Shown one piece after another: positions 17,751 through 25,592 of a stretch of DNA of 64,000 nt. A program made the position numbers and the translations under genes. How positions within the stretch are numbered: position 1 is the first letter of the stretch; each line of letters begins with the position of its first letter. The stretch comes from Falsigemmobacter faecalis (GTDB taxonomy: Bacteria; Pseudomonadota; Alphaproteobacteria; Rhodobacterales; Rhodobacteraceae): NCBI RefSeq assembly GCF_003863335.1, contig NZ_RRAZ01000012.1:62001-126000 (forward strand), written 5' to 3'. The notes below the pieces were generated by a model, which made no database searches, had not been told where the DNA came from, and saw only the letters and a list, made by a program, of their open reading frames with translations.

Positions 17751-17784
17751 CCCCCGGCGCATCAGGATGCGCCGGGGGTTTTTT
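17751..17784 (+). terminator. Terminator of tyrS
   Basis: A 12-bp perfect stem (17751-17762 with 17767-17778), a CAGG loop and then six T residues. Confidence 0.95.
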
Positions 17785-17822
17785 CGTATTGGCGGCCCGC
17801 CTGTCATCGGCGGTGAAAAGAG

Positions 17823-17844
17823 GAGTATTTAAGAAAAGCCAAAG
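17823..17844 (+). repeat. Dispersed GAGTATTT repeat, copy 1
   Basis: This 22-nt sequence (GAGTATTTAAGAAAAGCC plus CAAAG-type end) is identical to 30561-30582 and nearly identical to 60383-60404. It lies between tyrS and the DUF1476 gene. Confidence 0.8.
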
Positions 17845-17871
17845 ACCGGCGCCGGGGGCAGGTCGCGGAGA

Positions 17872-18186
17872 TCAGGATTCTGCGGCGAGTGTGGCTTTGG
17901 CCTCGGCCAGAAGGCTGGTCATGCGGTGGCGGATCGTGGCCTCATCGACGCGGCCGGCGAGATCGGCGTGGATTTTACGAAAGACGTCCTCGTCGCCGGC
18001 TTCCTGGAGATCGGAGCGGGCGACCTCCCGGGCATAGGCCTGAGCGTCGGGGCCGGTTTTGCCAAGGACCCCGGCGGCCCATTCTGCCAGCAGCCGGTTT
18101 CGCCGCGCGCCGGCGCGAAACAGCATCTCGGCATCATGGGCAAATTTGCTTTCAAAGGCCCGTTCGCGATCGTCAAATGTGGTCAT
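17872..18186 (-). CDS. DUF1476 protein, likely zeta inhibitor subunit of F1Fo-ATPase
   Basis: A 104-residue protein that matches the DUF1476 family end to end. It opens TTFDDRERAFESKFAHDAEM and contains ARRNRLLAEWAA and EAGDEDVFRKIHADL, both conserved in the family. In Paracoccus the member of this family is the zeta subunit, a natural inhibitor that blocks ATP hydrolysis by F1; the inhibitory segment is the N-terminus. The assignment here is by family resemblance. The ATG at 18186 has AGGAGG 7 nt upstream. The atp operon it would act on lies 7 kb away in this window. It is divergent from purC. Confidence 0.88.
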   Translation of the reverse strand: MTTFDDRERAFESKFAHDAEMLFRAGARRNRLLAEWAAGVLGKTGPDAQAYAREVARSDLQEAGDEDVFRKIHADLAGRVDEATIRHRMTSLLAEAKATLAAES

Positions 18187-18188
18187 GA

Positions 18189-18218
18189 TTGCCACCTCCT
18201 GAGACTTCACGTTTTAAA
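18189..18218 (+). promoter_or_regulatory. Candidate purC promoter
   Basis: TTGCCA (18189-18194) and TTTAAA (18213-18218) are separated by 18 bp. If used, transcription would start near 18225, placing the following perfect hairpin at the extreme 5' end of the purC mRNA. Confidence 0.45.
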
Positions 18219-18229
18219 TATGAGAAGCC

Positions 18230-18272
18230 TGCCGCCCTGCTGCAAGGGGCCGTGCCTTGCAGCAGGGCGGCA
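18230..18272 (+). promoter_or_regulatory. Perfect 18-bp hairpin in the purC leader
   Basis: Left arm 18230-18247 and right arm 18255-18272 are exact reverse complements with a 7-nt loop. It lies between the divergent DUF1476 and purC genes, so it is not a terminator for either. There is no T-tract. It could be an operator or an mRNA leader structure. Confidence 0.7.
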
Positions 18273-18325
18273 TCTGCACTATGAGGGCGCAAAAGGGGGG
18301 ATCCACTTCCCGGGTCCGAGGTTTT

Positions 18326-19084
18326 ATGGCACGTCGCAAAAAAGTCTACGAAGGCAAGACGAAGATCCTTTATGAGGGGCCGGAGCCGGGCACCCTTATT
18401 CAGTATTTCAAGGATGATGCTGCCGTTCAGACCTCGAGCCGGCCGGCCCCTGCGGACGGGCGCGGAGTGCTGAACAACCGCCTGTCGGAATTCTTTATGA
18501 ACGGCTTGAATACGGTCGGGATCCCGACCCATTTCATGCGCCGTCTGAATATGCGCGAGCAGCTGATCCGCATGGCGGAGATCATCCCGGTGGTGATCAC
18601 GGTCCGCAATTATGCGGCGGGCGATCTGTCGACGCGTCTGGGCATCCCGGAAGGGGCGGCGCTGCCGCGTCCGATCGTGGAGTTCAACTTTAAAGACGAC
18701 AAGCTGGGCGATCCGCTGGTGACCGAAGAGCATATCATTGCTTTTGGCTGGGCGGCGCAGCAGGACCTCGATGATATGGTGGCGCTGGCGCTCAGGGTGA
18801 ACGACTTCCTGTCGGGCGCCATGCTGGCGGCGGGCATTCGTCTTGCGGACTTCCGTCTGGAAGCGGGCCGCGTCTGGGAGGGGGATTTCATGCGTCTTGT
18901 GGTCGCCGATGAGATCAGCCCCGACAGCTGCCGCCTGTGGGATCTGCGCCAGGGCGATACCGACCGCGACGGCAATGTGCGCGAGCCGGGGCCGCTGGCC
19001 GATGTTTATACTGAACTGGCGCGGCGGCTGGGGGTTATGCCCTCCAACGTCACCCATACGACCAAACCTACGCTCATTAACTGA
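18326..19084 (+). CDS. purC: SAICAR synthetase (PurC) with altered active-site residues
   Basis: A 252-residue protein clearly of the PurC family, which joins aspartate to CAIR using ATP in purine synthesis. It opens [21 protein letters not shown] and ends in [10 protein letters not shown] with a KPTLIN tail. However, several normally invariant positions differ: the Glu of PxExxVRN is V90, the Ser of RNxAAGS is D100, and the Lys of DFKxEFG is R177 with A180 for Phe. The loop after KDDA (residues 33-46) is unlike the usual TAFN-type loop, though the length is unchanged. R94, K123, D129, D175 and E179 are retained. purS follows 13 nt later. It may be a divergent paralogue rather than the housekeeping enzyme. 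Confidence 0.85.
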   Translation: MARRKKVYEGKTKILYEGPEPGTLIQYFKDDAAVQTSSRPAPADGRGVLNNRLSEFFMNGLNTVGIPTHFMRRLNMREQLIRMAEIIPVVITVRNYAAGDLSTRLGIPEGAALPRPIVEFNFKDDKLGDPLVTEEHIIAFGWAAQQDLDDMVALALRVNDFLSGAMLAAGIRLADFRLEAGRVWEGDFMRLVVADEISPDSCRLWDLRQGDTDRDGNVREPGPLADVYTELARRLGVMPSNVTHTTKPTLIN

Positions 19085-19097
19085 AAGGCCCGCGGCG

Positions 19098-19343
19098 ATG
19101 TCCCTGAAAGCCACCGTTCATGTCATGCTGAAAGACGGCGTCCTCGATCCGCAGGGTGAGGCTGTGCGCCACGCGCTCGGCACCCTTGGTTTTGCCGGTG
19201 TTGATGCCGTGCGTCAGGGCAAGGTGATCGAGCTGGATCTGACCGCGACCGATGCGGCGGCCGCTGAGGCTGAGGTCAAAGCGATGTGCGAAAAGCTGCT
19301 CGCGAACACCGTGATCGAGAAATACACCGTCACCATCCGCTGA
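19098..19343 (+). CDS. purS: Phosphoribosylformylglycinamidine synthase subunit PurS
   Basis: An 81-residue small subunit of the PurLQS complex, which converts FGAR to FGAM in purine synthesis. The start KATVHVMLKDGVLDPQGEAV, the LGFAGVDAVRQGK centre and the C-terminal MCEKLLANTVIEKYTV are family hallmarks. The length is normal. It lies 13 nt after purC and is probably co-transcribed with it. purQ, which normally follows purS, is missing here; a terminator and a convergent MarR gene come next. Confidence 0.95.
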   Translation: MSLKATVHVMLKDGVLDPQGEAVRHALGTLGFAGVDAVRQGKVIELDLTATDAAAAEAEVKAMCEKLLANTVIEKYTVTIR

Positions 19344-19368
19344 GGCGGTAAAGGACGCGAAGATCCGG

Positions 19369-19396
19369 GGCGGCAGGGCAACAACCTGCCGCCTCT
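19369..19396 (+). terminator. Terminator of purC-purS
   Basis: A 9-bp perfect stem (19369-19377 with 19385-19393), a 7-nt loop and a short TCTTT tract follow the purS stop. Confidence 0.7.
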
Positions 19397-19420
19397 TTGC
19401 GTTTGGCGTTCCGCGGGGCC

Positions 19421-19987
19421 TCAGCGAAGTTTCGGGGGGGCGTCTTTGTTGAAGTTGACGCAGAGAAGGCCGGTGTCGCAGGCGGCCAGCACCCTCGACA
19501 TACAGGCGCAGAAGGCACTTTGTGGTGCGCCCTCAAAGTGGCGGCAGTCGTGGCAGGTGCCAAATGAAGGCGCCTCGCGCAGGGCGGCAAGAGTGCTGAC
19601 CAGCTTTGGCAGCGCCTGGCCGAGGCAGTCACGGGTCGTCTCATCAAGGCCCGCGACGGCGCGGATCAGATCGCGCAGCGGATCGGCGGAGAGAAGGCTG
19701 CGGCCCTCTTCGGTCAGGTCATAGCAGACGGCGCGGCCGTCACTGAGCCCCGCTCCGCGGCAGATCAGGGCCTTGCCTTCCAGGGCTTTCAGCGTCTGGG
19801 TGGCGGTGCCGCGGGTGGTGGCGTGAAAGCTTGCGAAGGCCGAGGGAGTGCGCGAGGCCGTATTGGCGCGCGACAGATAGCGCAGCGCCGTCCACTGTGC
19901 GGGCGTCAGCTGGGCATTCTGATCCTCCGCGCGGGCAGCACGTCCAAGATGGATCAACAGTTCGGAGATTTCTTCAGGGCTCACCAT
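19421..19987 (-). CDS. MarR-family regulator with cysteine-rich C-terminus
   Basis: A 188-residue winged-helix protein. The DNA-binding core is at about 25-105, with LTPAQWTALRYLSRA, ATTRGTATQTLKALEGKALI and the wing SDGRAVCYDLTEEG. The C-terminal part adds C145-x2-C148, C160-x-C162, C170 and C176; with C76, C88 and C121 the protein has nine cysteines. This pattern suggests metal, Fe-S or redox sensing, but that is inference. It is divergent from an RpoH-like sigma factor gene, and the short space between them holds two palindromes sharing the TTTCGA half-site, so autoregulation and control of the sigma gene are likely. Confidence 0.85.
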   Translation of the reverse strand: MVSPEEISELLIHLGRAARAEDQNAQLTPAQWTALRYLSRANTASRTPSAFASFHATTRGTATQTLKALEGKALICRGAGLSDGRAVCYDLTEEGRSLLSADPLRDLIRAVAGLDETTRDCLGQALPKLVSTLAALREAPSFGTCHDCRHFEGAPQSAFCACMSRVLAACDTGLLCVNFNKDAPPKLR

Positions 19988-19993
19988 GCGAAA

Positions 19994-20053
19994 GTAGTAG
20001 CGTTTCGAAACTGGTTTGACAATCTGATTTAAGATGATAGTTTCGATTCGAAA
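19994..20053. promoter_or_regulatory. Divergent overlapping promoters with two TTTCGA palindromes
   Basis: TTGACA at 20016-20021 (plus) overlaps TTGTCA on the minus strand (20017-20022). The minus promoter then has a 17-bp spacer and TACTAC (19994-19999), and the palindrome GTTTCGAAAC (20002-20011) lies inside that spacer. For the plus promoter a TAGTTT box follows at 16 bp, and a second dyad, TTTCGA-T-TCGAAA (20041-20053), covers its -10/start region. The palindrome centres are about 40 bp apart, near four helical turns. Confidence 0.65.
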
Positions 20054-20069
20054 TCAAATGGTGTCTGAG

Positions 20070-20996
20070 ATGAACCGCCCAATCCTGCCGAACCGTCATC
20101 TGAACTCTGCCTCTCCTGTCCGCGCGGCGCCCAAGCGCCGCAGCGGGGGCTTTACTGCGGAATTTCTGGATGCCGAGACAGAAGCACGGCTGGCGCGGGC
20201 CTGGCGCGACACGGGTGACACCCGGGCGCGGGACCGGATGATTCTGGCGCACCGGGCGCTGGCCTATAAGGCGGCCGCACGGATGACCCGTGGGGGTGGG
20301 CGGCCGGATGAGGATCTGATCCAGCAGGCCAATATCGGGCTTCTGAAAGCGGCAGACCGCTTTGATCCGGAAATGGGTTTTCGTTTCTCGACCTATGCCG
20401 CCTGGTGGGTGCGCGCCGAGATCCAGGATTACGCCTATAGCGACTGGTCGCTGATCCGGATGCCCGGCTCGTCGGTGCTGCGGCGGATGTTCTTTGGTCT
20501 GCGCCGCGCAGAGGGTGAGTTGAAGGCGGAAGGCGTCGCGCCGGAAGATCTGGATGCCGCACTGGCAAAGCGCTTTGACGTCGATGTTGACCGCGTTCAG
20601 ATGGTGCGGGACCGTCTCGCGGCGCGGGATCTGTCGCTGAACCAGCAGATGGGCGATGCCGAGGGAAGCGCTGAATGGCAGGATCTGCTGGCCGATCCGG
20701 ATCCGATGTCTGACCCGGAGATCCGGGTGGGCGAGGCGCGGGAGGCGGAGACCATGGCGGAGCTTCTGAGCCGCCACCTCGCCCGTCTGCCAGAGCGCGA
20801 CCGCCGCATCCTCGCGGCCACCGTTATGGAAGATGACAATCGCACCCTGGCGCAGATGGGTGAAGAATTCCACATCTCGCGGGAGCGGGTGCGTCAGATC
20901 CGTGAACGCGCGCTTCTGGCGCTCAAGCGTTCGGTGCAGGGGGATGAGGTTACCAGAAGGATCGTGGAAGATCAGGGGATTGCGGTTCTTTCCTGA
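20070..20996 (+). CDS. Divergent RpoH (sigma-32-like) sigma factor
   Basis: A protein of about 308 residues. Region 2 is clear (DLIQQANIGLLKAADRFDPEM and FSTYAAWWVRAEIQDY), as is region 4.2 (TLAQMGEEFHISRERVRQIRE, from about residue 257). The RpoH box at about 138-146 reads R-R-M-F-F-G-L-R-R, a variant of the usual KLFFNLRR, which supports the RpoH subgroup. The N-terminal ~35 residues are unlike the usual sigma-32 start. ATGs at 20058 and 20034 are alternative starts; none has a good Shine-Dalgarno. Heat-shock or oxidative-stress control is expected for the family; which of the several RpoH types this is cannot be told. Confidence 0.85.
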   Translation: MNRPILPNRHLNSASPVRAAPKRRSGGFTAEFLDAETEARLARAWRDTGDTRARDRMILAHRALAYKAAARMTRGGGRPDEDLIQQANIGLLKAADRFDPEMGFRFSTYAAWWVRAEIQDYAYSDWSLIRMPGSSVLRRMFFGLRRAEGELKAEGVAPEDLDAALAKRFDVDVDRVQMVRDRLAARDLSLNQQMGDAEGSAEWQDLLADPDPMSDPEIRVGEAREAETMAELLSRHLARLPERDRRILAATVMEDDNRTLAQMGEEFHISRERVRQIRERALLALKRSVQGDEVTRRIVEDQGIAVLS

Positions 20997-21019
20997 TGTA
21001 GTTTGTGACGAAGGTTTAA

Positions 21020-21069
21020 GCCGTCAAAAAGCGCCCGTCGGACAGCCCCGGCGGGCGCTTTTTGACGGC
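21020..21069 (+). terminator. Terminator of the rpoH-like gene
   Basis: A perfect 18-bp stem (21020-21037 with 21052-21069) with a 14-nt loop carries the T-run inside the right arm, so it can end transcription in both directions. Confidence 0.9.
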
Positions 21070-21111
21070 TTGTGGCCTCTGCAGGCTAAGGCGCGTCAGG
21101 CTGCCGAACAG

Positions 21112-21139
21112 AAAAACGCCCGCCTTATGGGGCGGGCGT
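21112..21139 (-). terminator. Terminator of clpA
   Basis: A 9-bp stem (21116-21124 with 21131-21139) is followed on the minus strand by five T residues, 25 bp after the clpA stop. Confidence 0.9.
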
Positions 21140-21164
21140 CTCTCATGACAGAATGGCCTGGGCT

Positions 21165-23483
21165 TTAATCTGCGGTCAGCAGCGGCGGGCGGGCCGTGGC
21201 GATCCGGGGGCGACCCGGCTCTTCGATCTGCAGGTCGAGCGCGTCGCCTTTGACCGAAACGCGGACCGTGCCGCCCTTGATCAGACGCCCGAAGAGCAGC
21301 TCTTCTGCCAGCGGCTTTTTCAGATGCTCCTGGATCACGCGGCCCAGCGGACGCGCGCCCATCTTCTCGTCATAGCCCTTTTCGCCCAGCCAGTCGGCGG
21401 CTTCCGGGGTCAGTTCGATCTGCACGCCGCGGTCGATCAGCTGTGCTTCCAGCTGCATGACGAATTTCTCAACCACTTTATGGATCGTTGCCTTGCCCAG
21501 GGGGGCGAAGGAGACGACGGCATCCAGACGGTTGCGGAACTCCGGCGTGAAGGTGCGCTCAATCGCAGCGGTGTCTTCGCCGGTGCGGGTGGTGCGGCCA
21601 AAGCCGATGGCGGTCTTCGCCAGCTCCGAGGCCCCGGCGTTGGAGGTCATGATCAGGATCACATTGCGGAAATCCACCTGACGGCCGTTGTGATCCGTCA
21701 GTTTGCCGTGGTCCATGACCTGCAGCAGGATGTTGAAGACATCCGGGTGGGCCTTTTCGATTTCATCGAGCAGCAGAACCGAATGCGGGTGCTGATCGAT
21801 GCCATCGGTCAGCAGACCACCCTGGTCAAAGCCGACATAGCCCGGAGGCGCCCCGATCAGGCGCGAAACGGCGTGCTTCTCCATGTATTCCGACATGTCA
21901 AAGCGCAGCAGTTCCACCCCGAGCGAGGAGGCCAGCTGTTTGGCCACTTCGGTTTTACCGACGCCGGTCGGACCGGCGAAGAGGTAGTTACCGATGGGCT
22001 TTTCAGGCTCGCGCAGACCGGCGCGGGCAAGCTTGATCGCTGAGGACAGCGCCTCAATCGCCTGATCCTGACCGAAGACCATGCGCTTGAGCGTGGCTTC
22101 CAGATCGCGCAGCACTTCGGCATCGCCTTTCGAGACGGTTTTCGGCGGGATGCGGGCGATTTTCGCCACCACGGCCTCAATCTCTTTCGGGCCGATGGTC
22201 TTGCGACGTTTTGATCCGGGCAGCAGATGCTGCGCCGCGCCGGCTTCATCGATCACATCGATGGCCTTATCGGGCAGCTTGCGGTCGTGGATATAGCGCG
22301 CCGACAGCTCCACCGCGAGGCGGATGGCGTCTTTGGTATAGGCCAGATCGTGATGTTCTTCGAAATGGGGTTTGAGGCCCATCAGAATCTTCACGCTGTC
22401 TTCAACCGTCGGCTCATTCACGTCGATCTTCTGGAAGCGACGCGAGAGGGCGCGGTCTTTTTCAAAGTGCTGGCGGAACTCTTTATAGGTGGTTGAGCCC
22501 ATGCAGCGCAGTTTGCCGCCCTGAAGCGCGGGCTTCAGCAGGTTTGAGGCATCCATGGCACCGCCCGAAGTGGCACCGGCACCGATGACGGTGTGGATCT
22601 CATCAATAAAGAGGATCGCATCGGGGTGATCTTCCAGCTCTTTGACGACCTGTTTCAGGCGCTCTTCAAAGTCACCGCGGTAGCGGGTGCCCGCCAGCAG
22701 CGAGCCCATATCCAGCGAGAAGATCGTCGCACCCGAGAGGATCTCCGGGGTTTCGCCCCGGGTGATCTTCAGCGCAAGCCCTTCGGCAATCGCGGTTTTA
22801 CCCACGCCCGGATCCCCCACCAGCAGCGGGTTGTTCTTGCGGCGGCGGCAGAGCACCTGGATGCAGCGCTCCACCTCAGGCTCGCGGCCGATCAGCGGAT
22901 CGACATCGCCTTTGCGGGCCTTCACGTTCAGATCGACGCAATATTTTGACAGCGCCGAATCCTTGGCCTCACCGGCCTCGGCCTTCAGCGTCTCACCCGG
23001 CTCATCCGCGCCCTGAACGGGGCGGGCCTCGCCATAGGCGGGGTTTTTGGCGACGCCATGGGCGATGAAATTCACCGCATCATAGCGCGTCATATCCTGA
23101 TCCTGCAGGAAGAAGGCCGCATTCGATTCGCGCTCGGCAAAGATCGCGACCAGCACATTGGCCCCGGTCACTTCCGAGCGGCCCGAAGACTGCACATGGA
23201 TCGCCGCGCGCTGGATCACGCGCTGGAAGGCGGCCGTGGGCACGGCTTCCGAGCCTTCGGTTTCGGTGATCAGATTGGCCAGATCATCGTCGATAAACTC
23301 GGTGAGCGCGCGGCGCAGCTCATCGAGGTCGACAGAGCAGGCTTTCATAACACGCGCGGCATCAGGCTCATCGATCAGGGCGAGCAGAAGATGTTCGAGC
23401 GTAGCGAGTTCATGATGACGCGCATTCGCCTGAGCGAGTGCGCCATGAATGGCCTGTTCGAGCGTAGTGGTGAACGACGGCAC
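21165..23483 (-). CDS. clpA: ATP-dependent Clp protease ATP-binding subunit ClpA
   Basis: A 772-residue AAA+ unfoldase that feeds proteins to ClpP. The Clp_N double repeat is at 1-140 (starting PSFTTTLEQAIHGALAQANA). AAA module 1 has Walker A GDPGVGKT near residue 221, and module 2 has GPTGVGKT near 506. The ClpP-docking loop region and C-terminal D2-small domain (RPLGRVIQEHLKKPLAEELL) are present. The start is GTG at 23483 with AAGGAG 8 nt upstream. The ClpS adaptor gene, often just before clpA, is not present; gloB lies upstream on the same strand, 170 bp away. Confidence 0.97.
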   Translation of the reverse strand: MPSFTTTLEQAIHGALAQANARHHELATLEHLLLALIDEPDAARVMKACSVDLDELRRALTEFIDDDLANLITETEGSEAVPTAAFQRVIQRAAIHVQSSGRSEVTGANVLVAIFAERESNAAFFLQDQDMTRYDAVNFIAHGVAKNPAYGEARPVQGADEPGETLKAEAGEAKDSALSKYCVDLNVKARKGDVDPLIGREPEVERCIQVLCRRRKNNPLLVGDPGVGKTAIAEGLALKITRGETPEILSGATIFSLDMGSLLAGTRYRGDFEERLKQVVKELEDHPDAILFIDEIHTVIGAGATSGGAMDASNLLKPALQGGKLRCMGSTTYKEFRQHFEKDRALSRRFQKIDVNEPTVEDSVKILMGLKPHFEEHHDLAYTKDAIRLAVELSARYIHDRKLPDKAIDVIDEAGAAQHLLPGSKRRKTIGPKEIEAVVAKIARIPPKTVSKGDAEVLRDLEATLKRMVFGQDQAIEALSSAIKLARAGLREPEKPIGNYLFAGPTGVGKTEVAKQLASSLGVELLRFDMSEYMEKHAVSRLIGAPPGYVGFDQGGLLTDGIDQHPHSVLLLDEIEKAHPDVFNILLQVMDHGKLTDHNGRQVDFRNVILIMTSNAGASELAKTAIGFGRTTRTGEDTAAIERTFTPEFRNRLDAVVSFAPLGKATIHKVVEKFVMQLEAQLIDRGVQIELTPEAADWLGEKGYDEKMGARPLGRVIQEHLKKPLAEELLFGRLIKGGTVRVSVKGDALDLQIEEPGRPRIATARPPLLTAD

Positions 23484-23653
23484 TTCGGTGCTCCTTGTCC
23501 TGCGGGCGGGGCCTGACGGCTTTCAGGCCTTACCCTCGCCTCTTACGATTAAACTTCGGTTTTATTTGCCGTTCTTCAAGGGCAATTTTCTGTGCGCCGC
23601 TGAGGTTCCTGCTGCAAAACCGAAAATGTGATCGGTCAGCCGGTCAGAGGGGA

Positions 23654-24421
23654 TCAGAAACGGTCCTTTCGGGCGCGGATCTCGGCGAAAACTTCCCCGT
23701 CGGAGGAGGCTTCCATCCCCAGAGCAGCCCGGACGGACGGCTCAGAGACGCGCAGGAACGGGTTGGTGCTGCATTCGGTGGCGAGCAGGACCGGCAGGGT
23801 CGGCTCTCCGGCGGCACGGGCGGCTTCAATCTCAGCGGCCCGTGCGGATAAGGTGGGATTCGATGGCTCAATCGTCAAGGCGAAGCGGGCATTTGAGAGA
23901 CTGTATTCATGGCCCGAATAAATCATCGTCTCACCGGGCAGGGCTTTCAGCCGCGACAGCGTCTGCCACATCTGCGCGGCCGTCCCCTCAAACAGCCGGC
24001 CGCAGCCAAAGGCCATCAGGCTGTCGCCGGTGAAGGCGGCCTTCGCCTCAGGGATATAATAGGCGATATGGCCGATGGTGTGGCCGGGCGCGTCCATCAC
24101 CTGAACCGTCAGGCCGCCCAGAGTGAAGCGCTCTGCGGCATAAACGCTGCGGTCAAGGGCGGGCAGGCGGTGGATGTCGACCGCAGCCCCCGTCACCTTC
24201 GCGCCGGTTGCGGCGCGCAGATCCGCCACGCCCTGAATGTGGTCATCGTGGTGATGGGTCAGCAGGATGTCTGTCAGCGTCCAGCCACGGTCTGCAAGAG
24301 CCGCTTTGACCGGCGCGGCATCGGGAACATCGACGCAGAGCGTGATGCCGCTTGCGGCGTCATGGAGCACCCAGGCGTAGTTATCCTGAAGGCAGGGGAT
24401 GCGAAGGATCTCAGCGGCCAT
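23654..24421 (-). CDS. gloB: Hydroxyacylglutathione hydrolase (glyoxalase II)
   Basis: A 255-residue metallo-beta-lactamase-fold enzyme that hydrolyses S-lactoylglutathione to lactate and glutathione, the second step of methylglyoxal detoxification. The binuclear metal motif THHHDDH has H56, H58, D60 and H61. Further ligands appear in APGHTIGH and FTGDSLMAFGCGR. The C-terminal substrate-binding part includes STNPFLR. The ATG at 24421 has GGGAGA 9 nt upstream. It is divergent from the methyltransferase gene at 24486. Confidence 0.95.
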   Translation of the reverse strand: MAAEILRIPCLQDNYAWVLHDAASGITLCVDVPDAAPVKAALADRGWTLTDILLTHHHDDHIQGVADLRAATGAKVTGAAVDIHRLPALDRSVYAAERFTLGGLTVQVMDAPGHTIGHIAYYIPEAKAAFTGDSLMAFGCGRLFEGTAAQMWQTLSRLKALPGETMIYSGHEYSLSNARFALTIEPSNPTLSARAAEIEAARAAGEPTLPVLLATECSTNPFLRVSEPSVRAALGMEASSDGEVFAEIRARKDRF

Positions 24422-24485
24422 GGTGTTTTCTCCCGGTCAGGCTATTCTGCGGCTCTGAGTTTCCCCTGTAAGGACCCCCGGGGCA

Positions 24486-25259
24486 ATGCATCTTGATGTG
24501 CTTGATCTGCGAAACTTCTACTACCGCACCCGGCTGGGCCGGGCGGCGCAAAAGGCGATCCGGGATCAGCTGGTCAGTCTCTGGCCGCCGCGTGCGGGAG
24601 AGACCATCGCGGGCTTTGGCTTTGCGGTGCCGCTTTTGCGGCCCTGGCTTGGGACGGCGGCGCGGGTGATCGGGCTGATGCCGGGGCCGCAGGGGGTGAT
24701 GCCCTGGCCCGCGGGGATGCCCAATGTCTCGGTCTTAAGCGAAGAAAACTCCTGGCCGCTGCCTTCGGAAAGTGTCGATCGTCTGGTGGTGATGCACGGG
24801 CTTGAGACCTCGGACAACCCGGCAGGTGTGTTGCAGGAATGCGTGCGGGTGCTGCGCCCGGAGGGGCGGATGATGATCATCGTGCCGAACCGGGCAGGGC
24901 TCTGGTGCCGCGCCGACAGCACGCCCTTTGGCTATGGCAGGCCCTATTCTGCGGGCCAGCTGGAAGCGCAGCTGAAGGCCTGGGATCTGCTGCCGGAGCG
25001 CACCACCTCGGCGCTTTATATGCCGCCCAGCGACGCCGCCTTCTGGCTGCGCACCGCCGATGTCTGGGAACGCTATGCCGCCTTCACCCCCTGGCGCTCG
25101 GGCGGGGTGATTATGGTTGAGGCTTCACGGCAGGTCTGGAACCCCCGGCGGGGTGGTCTGGGGGCGGTGGTGCGTCGTCCGCTGCGCGTTCTGGAAGGCG
25201 CCGCACTGCCCGTGGCCGAGCCGGGAAGTGCCATCCGTCCCTCGCCGCGGCGGATGTGA
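24486..25259 (+). CDS. SAM-dependent methyltransferase (type 11-like)
   Basis: A 257-residue cytoplasmic protein with a class I methyltransferase fold: [21 protein letters not shown] at the start, a modified SAM loop around [13 protein letters not shown], and [20 protein letters not shown] followed by [15 protein letters not shown], which match motifs post-I to III of Methyltransf_11. The canonical GxGxG loop is not clear, so activity is less certain. The substrate is unknown. The protein type is widespread next to gloB in Rhodobacterales as far as I recall. The C-terminal tail is Pro/Arg-rich. Confidence 0.75.
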   Translation: MHLDVLDLRNFYYRTRLGRAAQKAIRDQLVSLWPPRAGETIAGFGFAVPLLRPWLGTAARVIGLMPGPQGVMPWPAGMPNVSVLSEENSWPLPSESVDRLVVMHGLETSDNPAGVLQECVRVLRPEGRMMIIVPNRAGLWCRADSTPFGYGRPYSAGQLEAQLKAWDLLPERTTSALYMPPSDAAFWLRTADVWERYAAFTPWRSGGVIMVEASRQVWNPRRGGLGAVVRRPLRVLEGAALPVAEPGSAIRPSPRRM

Positions 25260-25453
25260 TGAATATTCACGCAGAGCGCGAAGCGGCAGCTGGTGAATCA
25301 GCCCCGGGCCTTTGCGCGTGATCCGGCGTCAAAGGCCGCTCAACAGGGCCGCAAAACCCTGCGACACTGTGCCGGATCCGGATTTAAGGCGCACATCGTC
25401 AAGAAAGTCCTGATGTTTGCGTCTTTCAAAGGAATTCGCAGCCACCCGAAAGG

Positions 25454-25482
25454 TTGCGACATGAAAATTCCTCTGCTAGACG
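25454..25482 (+). promoter_or_regulatory. Candidate promoter of the atp operon
   Basis: TTGCGA (25454-25459) and TAGACG (25477-25482) are separated by exactly 17 bp, about 110 bp before atpH. The 333-bp gap 25260-25592 has no gene; apart from this site nothing else was recognised in it. Confidence 0.5.
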
Positions 25483-25592
25483 CATCGCAAAGTATGACGC
25501 AGGCCCCCGGTCTGCGCCACGGGTGGACCTTGACCCGGCGTCCGGCAGTCACGCCGGAAGCTGGCCAGGGCAAAGACAACGGAAGGGTCGAC

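Noticed and set aside
18416-18470. Frameshift explaining the odd purC loop
   Set aside because: Both other frames of the segment give no PurC-like sequence and the codon count equals the family, so the difference is real substitution.
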